Shown here piece by piece: positions 16,985 through 26,748 of a stretch of DNA of 64,000 nt. The DNA is taken from positions 1,277,001-1,341,000 of the forward strand of contig NZ_CP015882.1 in assembly GCF_000697965.2 (NCBI RefSeq). The letters run 5' to 3'. A program made the translations under genes and the position numbers. The notes under the pieces are model-generated. The model made no database searches, was not told the DNA's origin, and saw only the letters and a list, made by a program, of their open reading frames with translations. Within the stretch, counting starts at the first letter, position 1. Each line of letters starts with the position of its first letter. The stretch is from Ensifer adhaerens (GTDB lineage: Bacteria > Pseudomonadota > Alphaproteobacteria > Rhizobiales > Rhizobiaceae).

Positions 16985-17059
16985 CGACGGATCCTTCTCA
17001 CTCGGGACGGGTAACCGGGTTGTTCAAACGACCAGATGTCGTTGACGCTCCGGACTGCG

Positions 17060-17656
17060 TTACGCTTCACGGCGAGGCGTCGCCGCTAAGAAATCTTCGG
17101 TCTTCACGAGTTCGAGCTGGACTGAATACCGATCGCTGAGCAGATCCATGGCGGCATCGTGCGTTTCGTCGGCGCCGCTATAGACCGCATCGCAAAGCAC
17201 GGTGACGCCAAACCCGAGATCGATCGCGCCGAGGATGGTCGCCAGGACGCAGATATCCGTCTCGCCGCCAGTAACGACGAGGGTTTCCACGCCTTCTTGT
17301 CGAAGGTGCGAAAACAACCGGCCATCAACCCAGGGCGAATAGGTCGTTTTGTCGAAGACGCGGGCTGGCGGCACAAGGTTTTGAAACGAGGGCGGCAGCT
17401 CGAGCATTTCTTTAGGCAGGTGCTCGCCGGTCATCATCCACCATTTTTGATAGTAGTCCCTCCAACTTCCCGCCGCGTCGCGTGGATTTAGGGGTGGTAT
17501 AAATCGGGTGAAGATTGTGTTGCTCGCATGGCGTTCCGATATTTCGACAAGTTGCGGTAGTACGTTTTTCATCCACGGCACGTGCCAGGGCGTCTGCTCC
17601 AAAAACATCCGCTGGGCATCGACGCAGATATGCCGCCACTTGCCGACTGCTTTCAT
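17060..17656 (-). CDS. Isochorismatase-family cysteine hydrolase
   Basis: The 198-residue product has the full catalytic triad of the isochorismatase/nicotinamidase superfamily: Asp in HICVDAQRMFL, Lys in FDKTTYSPW and Cys in VTGGETDICVLATI. The cis-peptide and helix region DLGFGVTVLCDAVYS also fits. It hydrolyses an amide or vinyl-ether bond in a small molecule, but the substrate cannot be told. The longer WHVPWMKNVLPQLVEI and the following loop suggest a branch distinct from nicotinamidase. The start is fixed by an AAGGAGG site. It may be co-transcribed with the reductase at 16984. Confidence 0.85.
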   Translation of the reverse strand: MKAVGKWRHICVDAQRMFLEQTPWHVPWMKNVLPQLVEISERHASNTIFTRFIPPLNPRDAAGSWRDYYQKWWMMTGEHLPKEMLELPPSFQNLVPPARVFDKTTYSPWVDGRLFSHLRQEGVETLVVTGGETDICVLATILGAIDLGFGVTVLCDAVYSGADETHDAAMDLLSDRYSVQLELVKTEDFLAATPRREA

Positions 17657-18291
17657 GCCCGGTGCCTCCTTCAAGATCAACCGAACCCGCGAACGGCGTG
17701 ACTGGTTCCCGGATGCCCGGAGTTTTCTGCCACAGGCCAATCACCAAAGGCACACAGAACCTTCTTGCAAGCTGCGCGTTCTCTCCTGACGGAAGAACGG
17801 AGCTGCTCGGCCTGTTCGCGGGCAGGCACCGCTTCATCGCGCTCCCCGACTTGGAGAACTGGCCGGACGGCGCATGCTCGGGCCGCTCAATGTTTGCAGA
17901 CAGCGTCACTCGTCACGAGCTAGTTGCGCGACTGGCTTGTCGCACATGGGTACATGGGCGACGTCGCGCAGCCCTCCGATTCGGTTGGATTCGGAAGGCG
18001 TAAATCGCGAAGAGGTGCAGTACCCCGGTTTTATGAAACAACATTCCTCACCTGCATGCGGCCTATTGCCGGCTAAGGTCGGGAAGATATGGACATTTCG
18101 GCGAAGCGGTCGTTGCTCCTGCACGTGCATGAGCGGATTTCAGCCAAGTCGCCATGTCACGCTAAAAAGCCCGTTATTCCGGACGCGGCAGCGAAGCCGA
18201 ATATCTTGCGGGCAAGATGGCGGCGGCCGGAAACGACGTATCTCTACCTAAGTTTATGTGGAGAAGGGCAAAATCGAGTTCCTTTGAGCTG
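17657..18291. other. Intergenic stretch, no recognisable gene
   Basis: Open frames on both strands are short, overlapping and without a clear ribosome site or domain. The sequence may hold decayed coding DNA, but I cannot name it. Confidence 0.4.
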
Positions 18292-18425
18292 CTAGATGCG
18301 TCGCGGCATTAAGCTGCGGCAAGCCACGACCTCATGTCCCATTTCAGTGAGAAGGTCCTCAAGGTTTAGAGAATGAGAACTTCATCCTCGACGATCAGAA
18401 TCCGCCGCCCCTCCGCTCTGGCCAC
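18292..18425 (-). pseudogene. Relic of the cognate response regulator of the HWE kinase
   Basis: A GTG at 18425, preceded by GGGAGGGCGAA, opens a frame reading VARAEGRRILIVEDEVLI. After a one-base shift at a stop codon it continues NLEDLLTEMGHEVVACRS. This is the start of a receiver of the kind found after HWE kinases (RILIVEDE..., NLEDMLTELGHEVVG). It ends at a stop after about 44 residues and lacks the phospho-acceptor Asp region. It overlaps the last 44 bases of the kinase in another frame. The partner regulator has therefore been destroyed. Confidence 0.75.
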
Positions 18426-21400
18426 TTCGCCCTCCCAGGAAGTCTTCACCGGCGGGAATTGGTGCGACCATCGTGCACTCAAGGCCGGTGATCTCGTAGC
18501 CAACACGAACCTCTCCTCGCAGTTCCGAAGCCAGTGCCCGTTCAATCAGGAGTGAGCCAAAACCCTTGCGTGTCGGCCGAGCGACCGGAGGTCCGCCGCT
18601 CTCCCGCCAGCTTAGGAAGAGCTGCCGTCCGGCGCCCTCGCCTTGGATTTTCCATGCGATCAGGACGCGGCCTTTTTCCGACGTAAGTGCACCATATTTT
18701 GCGGCATTCGTACTAAGTTCATGGAGCGCCATGGCAACCGACAATGCCGCACTCGGCGAAAGCCGAATGCTCGGGCCTTCAATCTGGAAGCGGTTTTCTC
18801 CCCCGGCATGAGGCCTCACCGTATCGGCCACGATTTCACGCAGATCTGCGCTCTGCCAGCTCTCTCGCGTCAGAAGGTCGTGCGCCTTGGACAGATTGAT
18901 CAGCCGCGACCCGAAAGCCTCCCGCGCTTCCTCCAGCGTCGATGCGTGCCCCAGTGTCTGCGCCGCGATAGATTGAATGACAGCCATCGTGTTCTTGACG
19001 CGATGGTTGAGCTCCCCCATCAGGGTTATGCGATGCTGATCGGCGCGCCGCCGTTCAGTCATGTCTCGTGCGATGGTCGAAGCGCCGATGACAACGCCCA
19101 CGGCATTCCTGAGCGGTGAGATCGTCAATGAAACCCAGATCTCGCTTCCGTCCTTGCGCTGGCGCAACGTCTCGTAGTGCTGAATGTGCTCGCCCCTTCG
19201 GACACGCTCCAGGATATCCCGCTCCTCATCGTGGCGGTCCGGCGGAACCAGGGTCATTATCGATTGGCCGACAATCTCATCGGCCTCGTAGCCGAACAGC
19301 CGCTCTGCGCCGATGTTCCAGCTTTTGACGACGCCCTCCAGCGACTTGCTGATGATCGCGTCGTCTGACGAGGCGACGATGGCGGCCAGGCGTTGCGCCA
19401 CCGCCTCGGCCTGCTTGCGTTCGGAGATGTCCACCAGCATGTTCACCGCCCCGGTGACCTCGCCGGAGGCATCGCGCAAAGGGGTCGGACAGGCCAGGAA
19501 GGGTACGCGCACGCCGTCGGGTCGCTCAGCCGCGGCTTCGGCAGCGTGTATCGATCTTTTCTCCCTCAGGGCAATTGCCATTGGGCATTCCTCATGCGGC
19601 AGGGCCGTGCCATCCGGTCGATACAAACGCCAGGAGCCGCACCACGCCGTGCCCAGATCCGGACTGCGTCCCCACAGTTCGGCGGCGGCGGGATTGTAGG
19701 AGGTGATCCGGCCCTCGGCATCGGTCGTGTAAACTGCGCCCGGCAGCGACTCGACGAGATCCTTCAGGCGCTGTTCACTGGCGCGAATGGCATCGTCAGC
19801 CTCTTTTCGTGTGGTAACGTCCTCGATGGCGAGCAGAAGGAGGTCGCCGAGACCGTCGCCCTCGGAGAGTTTGCAGGCGTTGAGCACCATGTTGCGCCAG
19901 CCGAGACCAAGAAATTCGTGCTCGACCTCGTAGTCGGTCACCACCTGATCCTTCAGTAGCACCTCTTCGAGCAATGTCCGCAACGCCGGAATATCCCACT
20001 GCCCATTGCCCAACGCATAGAGCAGCCTGCCTTCGGCGTCTTTCGGCGAAACCCTGAACAGCTCGTAGAAGGCGGGATTGGCCGAGACCACGCGTTGTTC
20101 GGCGTCGACAACAAGCAAGGGCTGGCGAACCGTTCGAACGATCGCTTCGGCATAACGCCTCGCCTCGTCGATCGCCTGGGCTGCCTTGCGCCGCTCGGTG
20201 ATATCGATGAAGGTGATCACGACCCCGGCGATGCGGTTGTCTCGCGTGCGGTAAGGCAGGATACGACGGAGGTACCAGCGCCCGGTGTCAGCGCGAATTT
20301 CGGCCTCGCTGGTCGTGAGTTTGCTGAGCACTGTCTGCGTATCATCGAGCAGGTTCTCGTCGGAGAACTTGCGCGCAAAGTGGGCGATCGGCCGACCGAT
20401 GTCGGAGGACACGAGATCGAACAGCTCCTTCATCGCCGGCGCAAACCAGGTGATTGCCAGGTTCTCGTCGAGAAACAGCGTTGCCGTCTCCGAGCCAGCC
20501 AAAAGGTTGTTTAGGTCATTGGTGGTTCGCTCCAGTTCCATGATTTTGTGCTGAAGCTGGCTGTTGACGGTGTTCAGCTCCTCATTGAAGGACTGAAGCT
20601 CCTCCTTGGAGGTTTCAAGCTCCTCGTTGCTCGACTGAAGCTCCTCGTTCATCGAGATCGCTTCCTCGTTTGATGCCTTCAATTCCTCGTTGGCGGTCTC
20701 GAGGTGCTCGATGGTGCTGCGCAACTCAGAACGCATCGACACGAGTTCTTCCTGAAGGGCGCGCTCGCCGGACGTCGTTTCGACGACATCGCGAAGAGTC
20801 GCGTCGTCGGATGCGGCAACAGACTCATTCGGCGCGAAGCTCACCACAGTCAGCTTCCCCCCTTGTAGCGAGACGGGCAGCGGCATCACGGTTATGGCTA
20901 TCCTTCGGGAGGCCCCGGTCTGAACCACGTGCGCATGTGCCGTGACGGTCTTGCCGCTCTTTGTGGCTTCGCGTAGCGCCCCGCGTAGCTTGAGGCCCAA
21001 TCCCTCCCGCGTCATGGAAAGCAAATCTCTGGTCGGCTCCCCAGAGGGCTGTTCCAGGTAGTCGCGTGTCGTCCCGTGGAAATAGACGACGCGACCTTTG
21101 TGATCGATCAGGACCGATGCGGGGGCGTAGCGCTCCAGCAGGGCCTGGCGCGCGGTTTCAGCTAGGGTCGCCGTGTCAGATGTTATCGAGCGCGGCTCGC
21201 CCGCGGCTCCCGCGCTGGCGGGTCCGCGCAGGGGGCGATAGTCGATGAGATCGTGGCGGGTTGGTCCGGCGCGGCGATAAATGCGCCATTTCTTCGAGAC
21301 GGTGTCGAAGAGATCGTCATGCCGCCCGATCGTCTCGGCATTGCCGAGGAACAGATGCCCATCGGGACGCAGGGCGAAGTGGCATTGGGCGATGACGCGG

Positions 21401-22758
21401 CTCTGCGCCTCCGGTTCCAGATAAATCAGGAAATTGCGACAGGAAATGAGGTCCAGCCGCGAGAACGGCGGGTCGCGCAGGAGGTTCTGCGCCGCGAAAA
21501 CAACCGTATCGCGAAGCTCCTTGGTGACCTGGAACGAACCGTCGAGCTTTTCGAAGAAGTGGTGGAGGCGTTCGGGCGAAAACCCTGCCAGCGCGGCTGC
21601 CGGATAGATGCCGTCACGCGCCTTGCGCAGATTGTCCTCCAGCGCGTCGGTGGCAAAGGCTTTCAGATCGAACCGCTTTCCGGCGGCCTCCGCCTGCTCG
21701 GTTATTAGCATGGCGTTGGTATAGGCCTCTTCTCCCGTGGCACAGGCAGGAACCCAGATGCGGACCTCACTGCCGCTGTCGCGTTCTGCAACGAGTGGCG
21801 CGATTGCGAGGCTGGCGAGCGCCCTCCATGCTTCCGGATCTCGGAAGAACCCGGTCACGCTGATCATCAGGTCGGCCGCCAAGGCGGCCGCCTCGCCGGC
21901 GTCGGTCCGGAGATCTTTGACATAGTCCAAGGGTGTGTTGATGTTTCTCAGCCCCATGCGACGATGAATGCGCCGCCTCAGGGTGTTGCGATTGTAGCTG
22001 CCGAAATCGTGCCCGTTTCGAGCGCGCACGACGTCCAGGATCTGTTCTATCGCCGCTTCGCCCGCCGCGTGACCGGGCTCGACCCCGGCGGGATCGGAAA
22101 CATAGCCATGCTTGAGATACGCAACCAGGATTGCTGGCATCGCCTCGGCAGCCAGCACATGGTCGGCAAGCCCAGCAGCGATCGCACTTCGCGGCATAGC
22201 ATCGAATCTGGCAGTCTCGGGCGATTGCACCAGGCTCATCCCGCCTTCCGCCCGGATCTGCTTCAGGCCTTCCGTGCCGTCGCTTCCGGTCCCCGAAAGC
22301 ACGATTGCAACTGAGCGCTCATGGCGTTCCGCCGCGATCGACGCAAACAGCACGTCGATCGGATGCCGCTTCCCGCGAGGCTCCGCTGGCCTTGATACTC
22401 TCAGCCGCTGGGATTCCAGCTCGAGATCCGTATCGGGGGCAATGACGTAGACGCTGTCGGGAGCGAGCGAAAGTGCGCCTTCGACCTGCACGACTGGCAT
22501 TCCAGTGTGAGAGCCAAGAATGCGAGCCATCTCGCTTTTGCGCTTCGGATCGAGATGCAGCACTACGACGAAGGCACAGCCGCTGTTAACCGGCATGGCG
22601 TCAAAAAAGCTGCTCAGTGCCTCGATGCCGCCAGCTGACGCGCCGATGCCGACGACCGGAATGTCGGCGGCAGCAACAGAAGAGGTCGTCTTTCTTGCAA
22701 GCCTCCGCACCGCCGTAGGTCCTTTAAGACCGCTCTTTACAAATGATTGTCTTGGCAC
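18382..22758 (-). CDS. CheB-CheR-PAS HWE-family sensor histidine kinase
   Basis: The product is about 1458 residues. A CheB methylesterase domain lies near 33-220, with Ser in VVGIGASAGGIEAL, His in VVLHLDPKR and Asp in LSGTGSDGTEG. A CheR methyltransferase domain follows near 240-500 (RRRIHRRMGL, then IWVPACATGEEAYTNAML). Next come PAS-like segments, a coiled coil (LETANEELKASNEEAISMNE and onward) and more PAS domains (ITFIDITERRKAA, MLVDISERKQAEA, TIARDMTERRRAD). The C-terminus is an HWE kinase with His in LMGELNHRVKNTMAVIQSIA, an N-box ALHELSTNAAKYGAL and the WRE motif in FLSWRESGG. The TTG-initiated extension to 22896 lacks a ribosome site. The GTG at 22758 has AAAGGG before it. No membrane segment is seen. 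No chemotaxis genes are nearby, and its response regulator is broken, so output must go elsewhere or be lost. Confidence 0.9.
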   Translation of the reverse strand: MPRQSFVKSGLKGPTAVRRLARKTTSSVAAADIPVVGIGASAGGIEALSSFFDAMPVNSGCAFVVVLHLDPKRKSEMARILGSHTGMPVVQVEGALSLAPDSVYVIAPDTDLELESQRLRVSRPAEPRGKRHPIDVLFASIAAERHERSVAIVLSGTGSDGTEGLKQIRAEGGMSLVQSPETARFDAMPRSAIAAGLADHVLAAEAMPAILVAYLKHGYVSDPAGVEPGHAAGEAAIEQILDVVRARNGHDFGSYNRNTLRRRIHRRMGLRNINTPLDYVKDLRTDAGEAAALAADLMISVTGFFRDPEAWRALASLAIAPLVAERDSGSEVRIWVPACATGEEAYTNAMLITEQAEAAGKRFDLKAFATDALEDNLRKARDGIYPAAALAGFSPERLHHFFEKLDGSFQVTKELRDTVVFAAQNLLRDPPFSRLDLISCRNFLIYLEPEAQSRVIAQCHFALRPDGHLFLGNAETIGRHDDLFDTVSKKWRIYRRAGPTRHDLIDYRPLRGPASAGAAGEPRSITSDTATLAETARQALLERYAPASVLIDHKGRVVYFHGTTRDYLEQPSGEPTRDLLSMTREGLGLKLRGALREATKSGKTVTAHAHVVQTGASRRIAITVMPLPVSLQGGKLTVVSFAPNESVAASDDATLRDVVETTSGERALQEELVSMRSELRSTIEHLETANEELKASNEEAISMNEELQSSNEELETSKEELQSFNEELNTVNSQLQHKIMELERTTNDLNNLLAGSETATLFLDENLAITWFAPAMKELFDLVSSDIGRPIAHFARKFSDENLLDDTQTVLSKLTTSEAEIRADTGRWYLRRILPYRTRDNRIAGVVITFIDITERRKAAQAIDEARRYAEAIVRTVRQPLLVVDAEQRVVSANPAFYELFRVSPKDAEGRLLYALGNGQWDIPALRTLLEEVLLKDQVVTDYEVEHEFLGLGWRNMVLNACKLSEGDGLGDLLLLAIEDVTTRKEADDAIRASEQRLKDLVESLPGAVYTTDAEGRITSYNPAAAELWGRSPDLGTAWCGSWRLYRPDGTALPHEECPMAIALREKRSIHAAEAAAERPDGVRVPFLACPTPLRDASGEVTGAVNMLVDISERKQAEAVAQRLAAIVASSDDAIISKSLEGVVKSWNIGAERLFGYEADEIVGQSIMTLVPPDRHDEERDILERVRRGEHIQHYETLRQRKDGSEIWVSLTISPLRNAVGVVIGASTIARDMTERRRADQHRITLMGELNHRVKNTMAVIQSIAAQTLGHASTLEEAREAFGSRLINLSKAHDLLTRESWQSADLREIVADTVRPHAGGENRFQIEGPSIRLSPSAALSVAMALHELSTNAAKYGALTSEKGRVLIAWKIQGEGAGRQLFLSWRESGGPPVARPTRKGFGSLLIERALASELRGEVRVGYEITGLECTMVAPIPAGEDFLGGRSGQSGGAADSDRRG

Positions 22759-23103
22759 GGGACACCCTTTCAATGATGCGCCATTGCGCGTGAAGAGCTG
22801 AGAACGTGCGCCAAGTGGCGACGCTTCATGAATATATCCCTCTGGGCAACCGCCGAGGCCATCAACTGATGGACGGCAAAAACGTCTTGGCCGCAAGATT
22901 TACGTGATCAATGACCTTCCTTGCGGCGTTCCTAATATGTTGCGCGCAACATGCGGGCGCGTAAAGTCGGCTGCACGCGCTCGATCGGCTCGTGTCGCAA
23001 AGTCGAAATCGCCGAAACGGATAACGTTTCCGACAGAAGGGCGGCAGCTCGTTGTTGTCGTCCTGCGTCGTTGAAGACGACATATCAACTCACCCTCCGC
23101 TGT
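22759..23103. other. Upstream region of the HWE kinase, no gene
   Basis: No supported coding sequence is present. This stretch should contain the kinase promoter, but no consensus could be fixed. Confidence 0.4.
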
Positions 23104-23331
23104 TTAATCCAGATGGCGCGTTCTCCCGCCTGACGTAGGCTGGTAGCACAGCGGCCAAGAGAGAGCTTTCGTTCGAAATGGATACTCGGAACTCGGACAC
23201 CAGAAGCCGTGCGAGATGTTCAGCACGAGAACCGTTGCGTATCTGATACCTTGCGCAAACCGCCTCCGCCTCAGCAGGTCGATTTCCGCGACGGTCATCA
23301 AGTCGTTCCCATTCTCGCTGAATTCGGGCAC
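23104..23331 (-). CDS. Small hypothetical protein, doubtful
   Basis: A GTG at 23331 with an AGGAGGAGG ribosome site eight bases upstream opens a 75-codon frame (PEFSENGNDLMTVAEIDLLR, then RRRFAQGIRYATVLVLN). It begins 15 bases after the stop of the gene at 23347 on the same strand. The ribosome site is strong, but the C-terminal half looks random (Trp, Cys and Pro clusters). The frame may be shifted or degraded. No family is recognised. Confidence 0.35.
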   Translation of the reverse strand: MPEFSENGNDLMTVAEIDLLRRRRFAQGIRYATVLVLNISHGFWCPSSEYPFRTKALSWPLCYQPTSGGRTRHLD

Positions 23332-23346
23332 CCGTCTCGCCTCCTC

Positions 23347-23589
23347 CTAGATCTGGAGAGGCCGATTGAGGATGTGAAGCACATCGGAGGCCAACTGTTG
23401 ATCGAGACCGGTCATCGTCCAGGAGTCGATATGGGCCGGCACTCCCGTAAACACGTGGTAAATCGTCCAGGACCCGTCACCTTCCACACGCCTGCCGTAT
23501 TGATAGAGTTTGCCCAAGTTATCGGGTGCCCCACCGTCTCGCTGCCAGCGCGCGATGACAATCTCATTTTTTCGATGGGTAGATTCCAT
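23347..23589 (-). CDS. Small conserved protein, 'YGRRxxGDG' family copy 1
   Basis: The 80-residue product has a compact core. It reads EIVIARWQRDGGAPDNLGKL, then YQYGRRVEGDGSWTIYHVFT and GVPAHIDSWTMTGLDQQLAS. The gene at 28342-28599 encodes the same pattern (ISEWESEGGAPNRSEQL, then QYGRRFDGDGTYSIYHLFTG), so they are paralogs. A CAGGAGATAG site precedes the ATG. Similar small proteins occur in rhizobia without known function. The aromatic, beta-rich sequence suggests a small globular domain. Confidence 0.65.
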   Translation of the reverse strand: MESTHRKNEIVIARWQRDGGAPDNLGKLYQYGRRVEGDGSWTIYHVFTGVPAHIDSWTMTGLDQQLASDVLHILNRPLQI

Positions 23590-23773
23590 TTGCGTCTATC
23601 TCCTGTCTTGGCGCATCTGATATTCCGGCGCCACCAAGCGCGATCGGACGCGCCAACTCGTCGGGTTCAATTGGAATCATTCGCTTGCCGGAGCGGTTCT
23701 CGACTGTCACGGGCCATTTGATGGCGGTGGCAACATCACGGCAGGCTAGGCAGTTATGCCATTCGATCGGCAC
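23564..23773 (-). CDS. Possible small protein upstream of copy 1, doubtful
   Basis: The GTG-initiated frame has 69 codons (PIEWHNCLACRDVATAIKWP, then VTVENRSGKRMIPIEPDELA) and overlaps the next gene by 26 bases. The sequence looks protein-like in its middle, but no good ribosome site is present and no family is recognised. It may be a remnant. Confidence 0.3.
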   Translation of the reverse strand: MPIEWHNCLACRDVATAIKWPVTVENRSGKRMIPIEPDELARPIALGGAGISDAPRQEIDANGIYPSKK

Positions 23774-24189
23774 CTATATCGTAGTCGCCCGCAACTATTG
23801 TCTCATCAACGCCCGCCATCTGAACGGCCGGTCGAAATGGATTGTCCGGTTGATCGTTCAGTCGAACATGACATCTCCTCTCCATACCGGCATTTGCCCG
23901 GCACGCGATCTCGTTTGTCATGATGGTTGTGAGCCGATACCGCTGCATGGCGCAGCGCTACGACGCGACGATCTAAGGGGGAAATGGCGAGAGTTTCTGA
24001 CGCGCGACAGGCCAAGCAGGCTTAAATCAACTTAACGAGCATGCGCGTCAATTGAGGTCAATTCAAGGTCAGCGTAGCCAACCGGGATGTGTGGAACATC
24101 CGCGAAGGTTCGTGTGCTTGAATCCCTCAAGAAAGGGGAGAACGTCATGAAGGCTGGCGAACTATTGAATTGGCCCGCGCGCTAAACCG
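23774..24189. other. Intergenic stretch with a block repeated near 28.95 kb
   Basis: No gene is supported. A block around 23820-23870 (containing GGTCGAAATGGA) resembles one around 28930-28990. Both lie upstream of the two 'YGRRxxGDG' paralogs, on their 5' side, which suggests a duplicated segment. Confidence 0.4.
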
Positions 24190-24626
24190 GCGCACCGTCG
24201 GGTACCATGTGCGCTCCAACACGTGATGCGCGATGCCGCCGAGAGCAAGCACCTTAAAGACGCGTCTATCAAGCATCTCGCAGAGACAAAGGTCCATGTC
24301 GAGCGGCTGGAGGAAGTGTTCAGGATCACCGGCAAACAGCCTGAAAAGCCGTGTGACGCGATCATGGGAAGGCGGCTCGATCCTGGAAGTGTATCAAGGC
24401 TCGCCCGCGCTCGACGCCGGACTGCTTGCAGCCGCGCAGGCTGTCGAACACTACGAACGGCTCGCCGAGGACCTGGGCGCTGCAGCTGGGCATGAAAGAC
24501 GCCAAGCTGCTTATGACGACGCTTGACGAAGAGCAGGCGACGGAGATCGCCCTGACCGCGACCGCCACCAAGGTCGTCAATCAGACCGCCGAAAAGCGGC
24601 CTGACGCAAACACCAGCCCGGCTTGA
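24190..24626 (+). pseudogene. Frameshifted DUF892 (YciE-like) ferritin-fold gene
   Basis: Consecutive frames give ESKHLKDASIKHLAETKVHV and ERLEEVFRITGKQPEKPCDA. After a shift they give GSPALDAGLLAAAQAVEHYE, and after further shifts LGMKDAKLLMTTLDEEQATE and IALTATATKVVNQTAEKR. These are the four helices of the DUF892/YciE family in order, with the AAQAVEHYE metal-site helix. Three frame changes separate them and no single frame covers the domain. The gene is inactivated. Confidence 0.85.
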
Positions 24627-24865
24627 TCCTTTTATCGAGCCGGGCAAAGGCTCCGGGCTCAAGCTTGGCGTCGGGACCGGGACTCTGGCAAAGCTTCCCG
24701 GCTACAGCCGGGGGTCCAGTCTGTCGTCTCCAACTCATGATATCAGACTGCGATCACGAAAGTGCTTCCCATATCTTTGCAGCGGGATCACAGTGATGGC
24801 AGGCAAACTCTTAAGCAGGCCTCAAGTTCGGTCTGCGGATATACCTCCAACCAAAGGAGGACAAG

Positions 24866-25165
24866 ATGTCTTCCAACGTAGCCTCCCATGTCCCCGTTCC
24901 CCTCGATATGCTCAAACGGGTGCTCGACACCGTCGGGATATTCGATGTCGGGAGTACGTGGCACCGCGCGAAAAGACGAGCCGCAGCTCGATTGCTGATC
25001 TCGGCTTTTCAACGCGGCACTTGCTCCGAAGCAGCGCTCGTCACCATTCTGATGAGCCAGATCGAAATGCTCTCGCCACCTTTCCCGTGTGAAGATGTCG
25101 ACCGCTGGGAAAACGAAGGTGGCGGCGTACAGCCTGATCTCGCAGCGCCGGAGACAGTCCATTGA
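24866..25165 (+). CDS. Small conserved protein, paralog of 12027-12317
   Basis: The 99-residue product begins MSSNVASHVPVPLDMLKRVL. Its core (DTVGIFDVGSTWHRAKRRAA, then ARLLISAFQRGTCSEAALVT) follows the same helix pattern as the gene at 12027. A strong AAGGAGGACAAG site precedes the ATG. The C-terminal 30 residues are acidic and unrelated. The function is unknown. The gene stands alone between a DUF892 relic and a convergent permease. Confidence 0.6.
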   Translation: MSSNVASHVPVPLDMLKRVLDTVGIFDVGSTWHRAKRRAAARLLISAFQRGTCSEAALVTILMSQIEMLSPPFPCEDVDRWENEGGGVQPDLAAPETVH

Positions 25166-25342
25166 TCGGATGGGGCACCAATTGCCGTTTTCTTCTGCAT
25201 TGCTCACTTTGGTGCCGGTAGCCGCTATCTCCTCGACAGGCAAAGCATGAGGTCACTGCCAGGCCATTGCTATCGCCGGGCCGCCGGTGAGAAGAGCCCA
25301 GCCAGACAGGAACTTCAGCAAGGCCAGATTTACAACGTTTGC

Positions 25343-26449
25343 TCAGTTCTCTGAGTTGGTTGCCAAATCCACGGGCAAGCCGGAGGCTGCTTGGGCCCGT
25401 CCCTCGATCTCGGCTGCCACCCACTCGAGAAACAGATTGTACGCGACCGCCAATAATGTGGGTCCAAGAAAGAGGCCAATCAACCCAAAGGCGAGCACCC
25501 CTCCAACGAGTCCAAACAAGCTGAGCAACACCGGCAGATTGGTGTTTTGGTTGAGCAGGTACGGCCGCAGGAAATTGTCGATGCTGCTGACAAGAAGAAA
25601 ACCCCACAAGCCGACGAAAATCGCCCAGCCCATGGAACCTTGGAGCAGAAGCCAAAGCCCCACCGGCACCCACAGAAACGGTGGACCACCCGGCACGAAT
25701 GACAGCGCAAAAGTTAGGCAACCCAACAATACGGGCTGGGGCACACCGGCGATCCAGAAGCCCGTACCGGCAAGCAAGCCCTGCGCAAGCGCGGTTCCGA
25801 TCATCCCATAGACGACCCCCTTTACGGTCGCACCGATGACCGTCAGCAGCCTCTTGGACCGCGGGCCAGCAACGCGCTCGCTGATCTGGCGCATGAAGCC
25901 GATCATGCGACGACCATGCAGAAAAAGAAAGAAGGTGATGAATATGCTGAGGGCAAGTTCAATCAGGACGCCGCCGAGGGCCGCTCCGCCTGAAAGCGCG
26001 ATATCCGTGATTGGGCCTGTTAATTTCTTGAGCTCAGCTATGAACGCTGGAGCATCGTGAGCGAGGTTCTCCCAGTAGGCCGCGACGCCTTCGCCGATGA
26101 TGGGTAGACCGTTGACCCAGTTGGGTGGCGCCGAAGGCCCTTCCTCCAGGACCTGCGTAATCGCTTCTGCCAGGTTCTCTATGTCGTCCACGAGCGCGGT
26201 CACAAGGAACGCAAGCGGTGCTGCCAAAGCAAAGACCACCACCATCGTCATTATCGCCGCGGCAGCGGCACGGTATCCTCCGACGGCACGTTCGCATTGG
26301 CGGTAGAGAGGCCACGTCGAAAAACAGATAACCGCAGCCCATAGCAAGGCCGACAGGAAGGGCCAAAGGACCAGCGCGCAGCCGACAAATAGAAGTGTAA
26401 GCGCACCGAGAGCGAGTACAGAGCCTATCCAGCTGCGAAGATCTAACAT
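25343..26449 (-). CDS. AI-2E family transporter (PerM-type permease)
   Basis: The 368-residue protein has the AI-2E/PerM layout. Two N-terminal helices (LALGALTLLFVGCALVLWPF, LLWAAVICFSTWPLY) are followed by a helix pair and a long soluble segment at about 85-150 (ENLAEAITQVLEEG, then PIIGEGVAAYWENLA). A cluster of C-terminal helices includes FVPGGPPFLWVPVGLWLL and the conserved DNFLRPYLL, then LPVLLSLFGLVGGVLAFGLI and GLFLGPTLLAVAYNLFLEW. Members export small molecules or act in osmoadaptation, and most substrates are unknown. A GAGGAGG site lies before the ATG. A second member of the family is encoded at 35483. Confidence 0.88.
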   Translation of the reverse strand: MLDLRSWIGSVLALGALTLLFVGCALVLWPFLSALLWAAVICFSTWPLYRQCERAVGGYRAAAAAIMTMVVVFALAAPLAFLVTALVDDIENLAEAITQVLEEGPSAPPNWVNGLPIIGEGVAAYWENLAHDAPAFIAELKKLTGPITDIALSGGAALGGVLIELALSIFITFFLFLHGRRMIGFMRQISERVAGPRSKRLLTVIGATVKGVVYGMIGTALAQGLLAGTGFWIAGVPQPVLLGCLTFALSFVPGGPPFLWVPVGLWLLLQGSMGWAIFVGLWGFLLVSSIDNFLRPYLLNQNTNLPVLLSLFGLVGGVLAFGLIGLFLGPTLLAVAYNLFLEWVAAEIEGRAQAASGLPVDLATNSEN

Positions 26450-26748
26450 TACCGATCCGCCTCCTCTGGACCGATCGCCGTTTTGCCAGAAAGCGGGGCG
26501 ACGTCTCGCATGGCAAGTCGCATTGGACGGACACTGCGGAAACGCTGAAACCTGGCAGCGGTCAGAGGTTCAGAACGAGTAGCTCCGACGAGCGTTGCTG
26601 AAACACTCTCGGAGCTAGGGATGCGCGTGACCGCAATAAGAGGAACTGACCCATAAGGCTGCGATCCGGTCACGATGGGCCTCAAAGGGATCGCTTCGAG
26701 AAATCCGATCAGTCCAGGATAGGGGAGTGCCCGCCCGTGACGAACGGC

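Noticed and set aside
24147..24185. A 12-codon frame after a good AGGGGAGAA ribosome site
   Set aside because: It is too short to judge and lies just before the DUF892 relic, so it is probably the damaged start of that gene.
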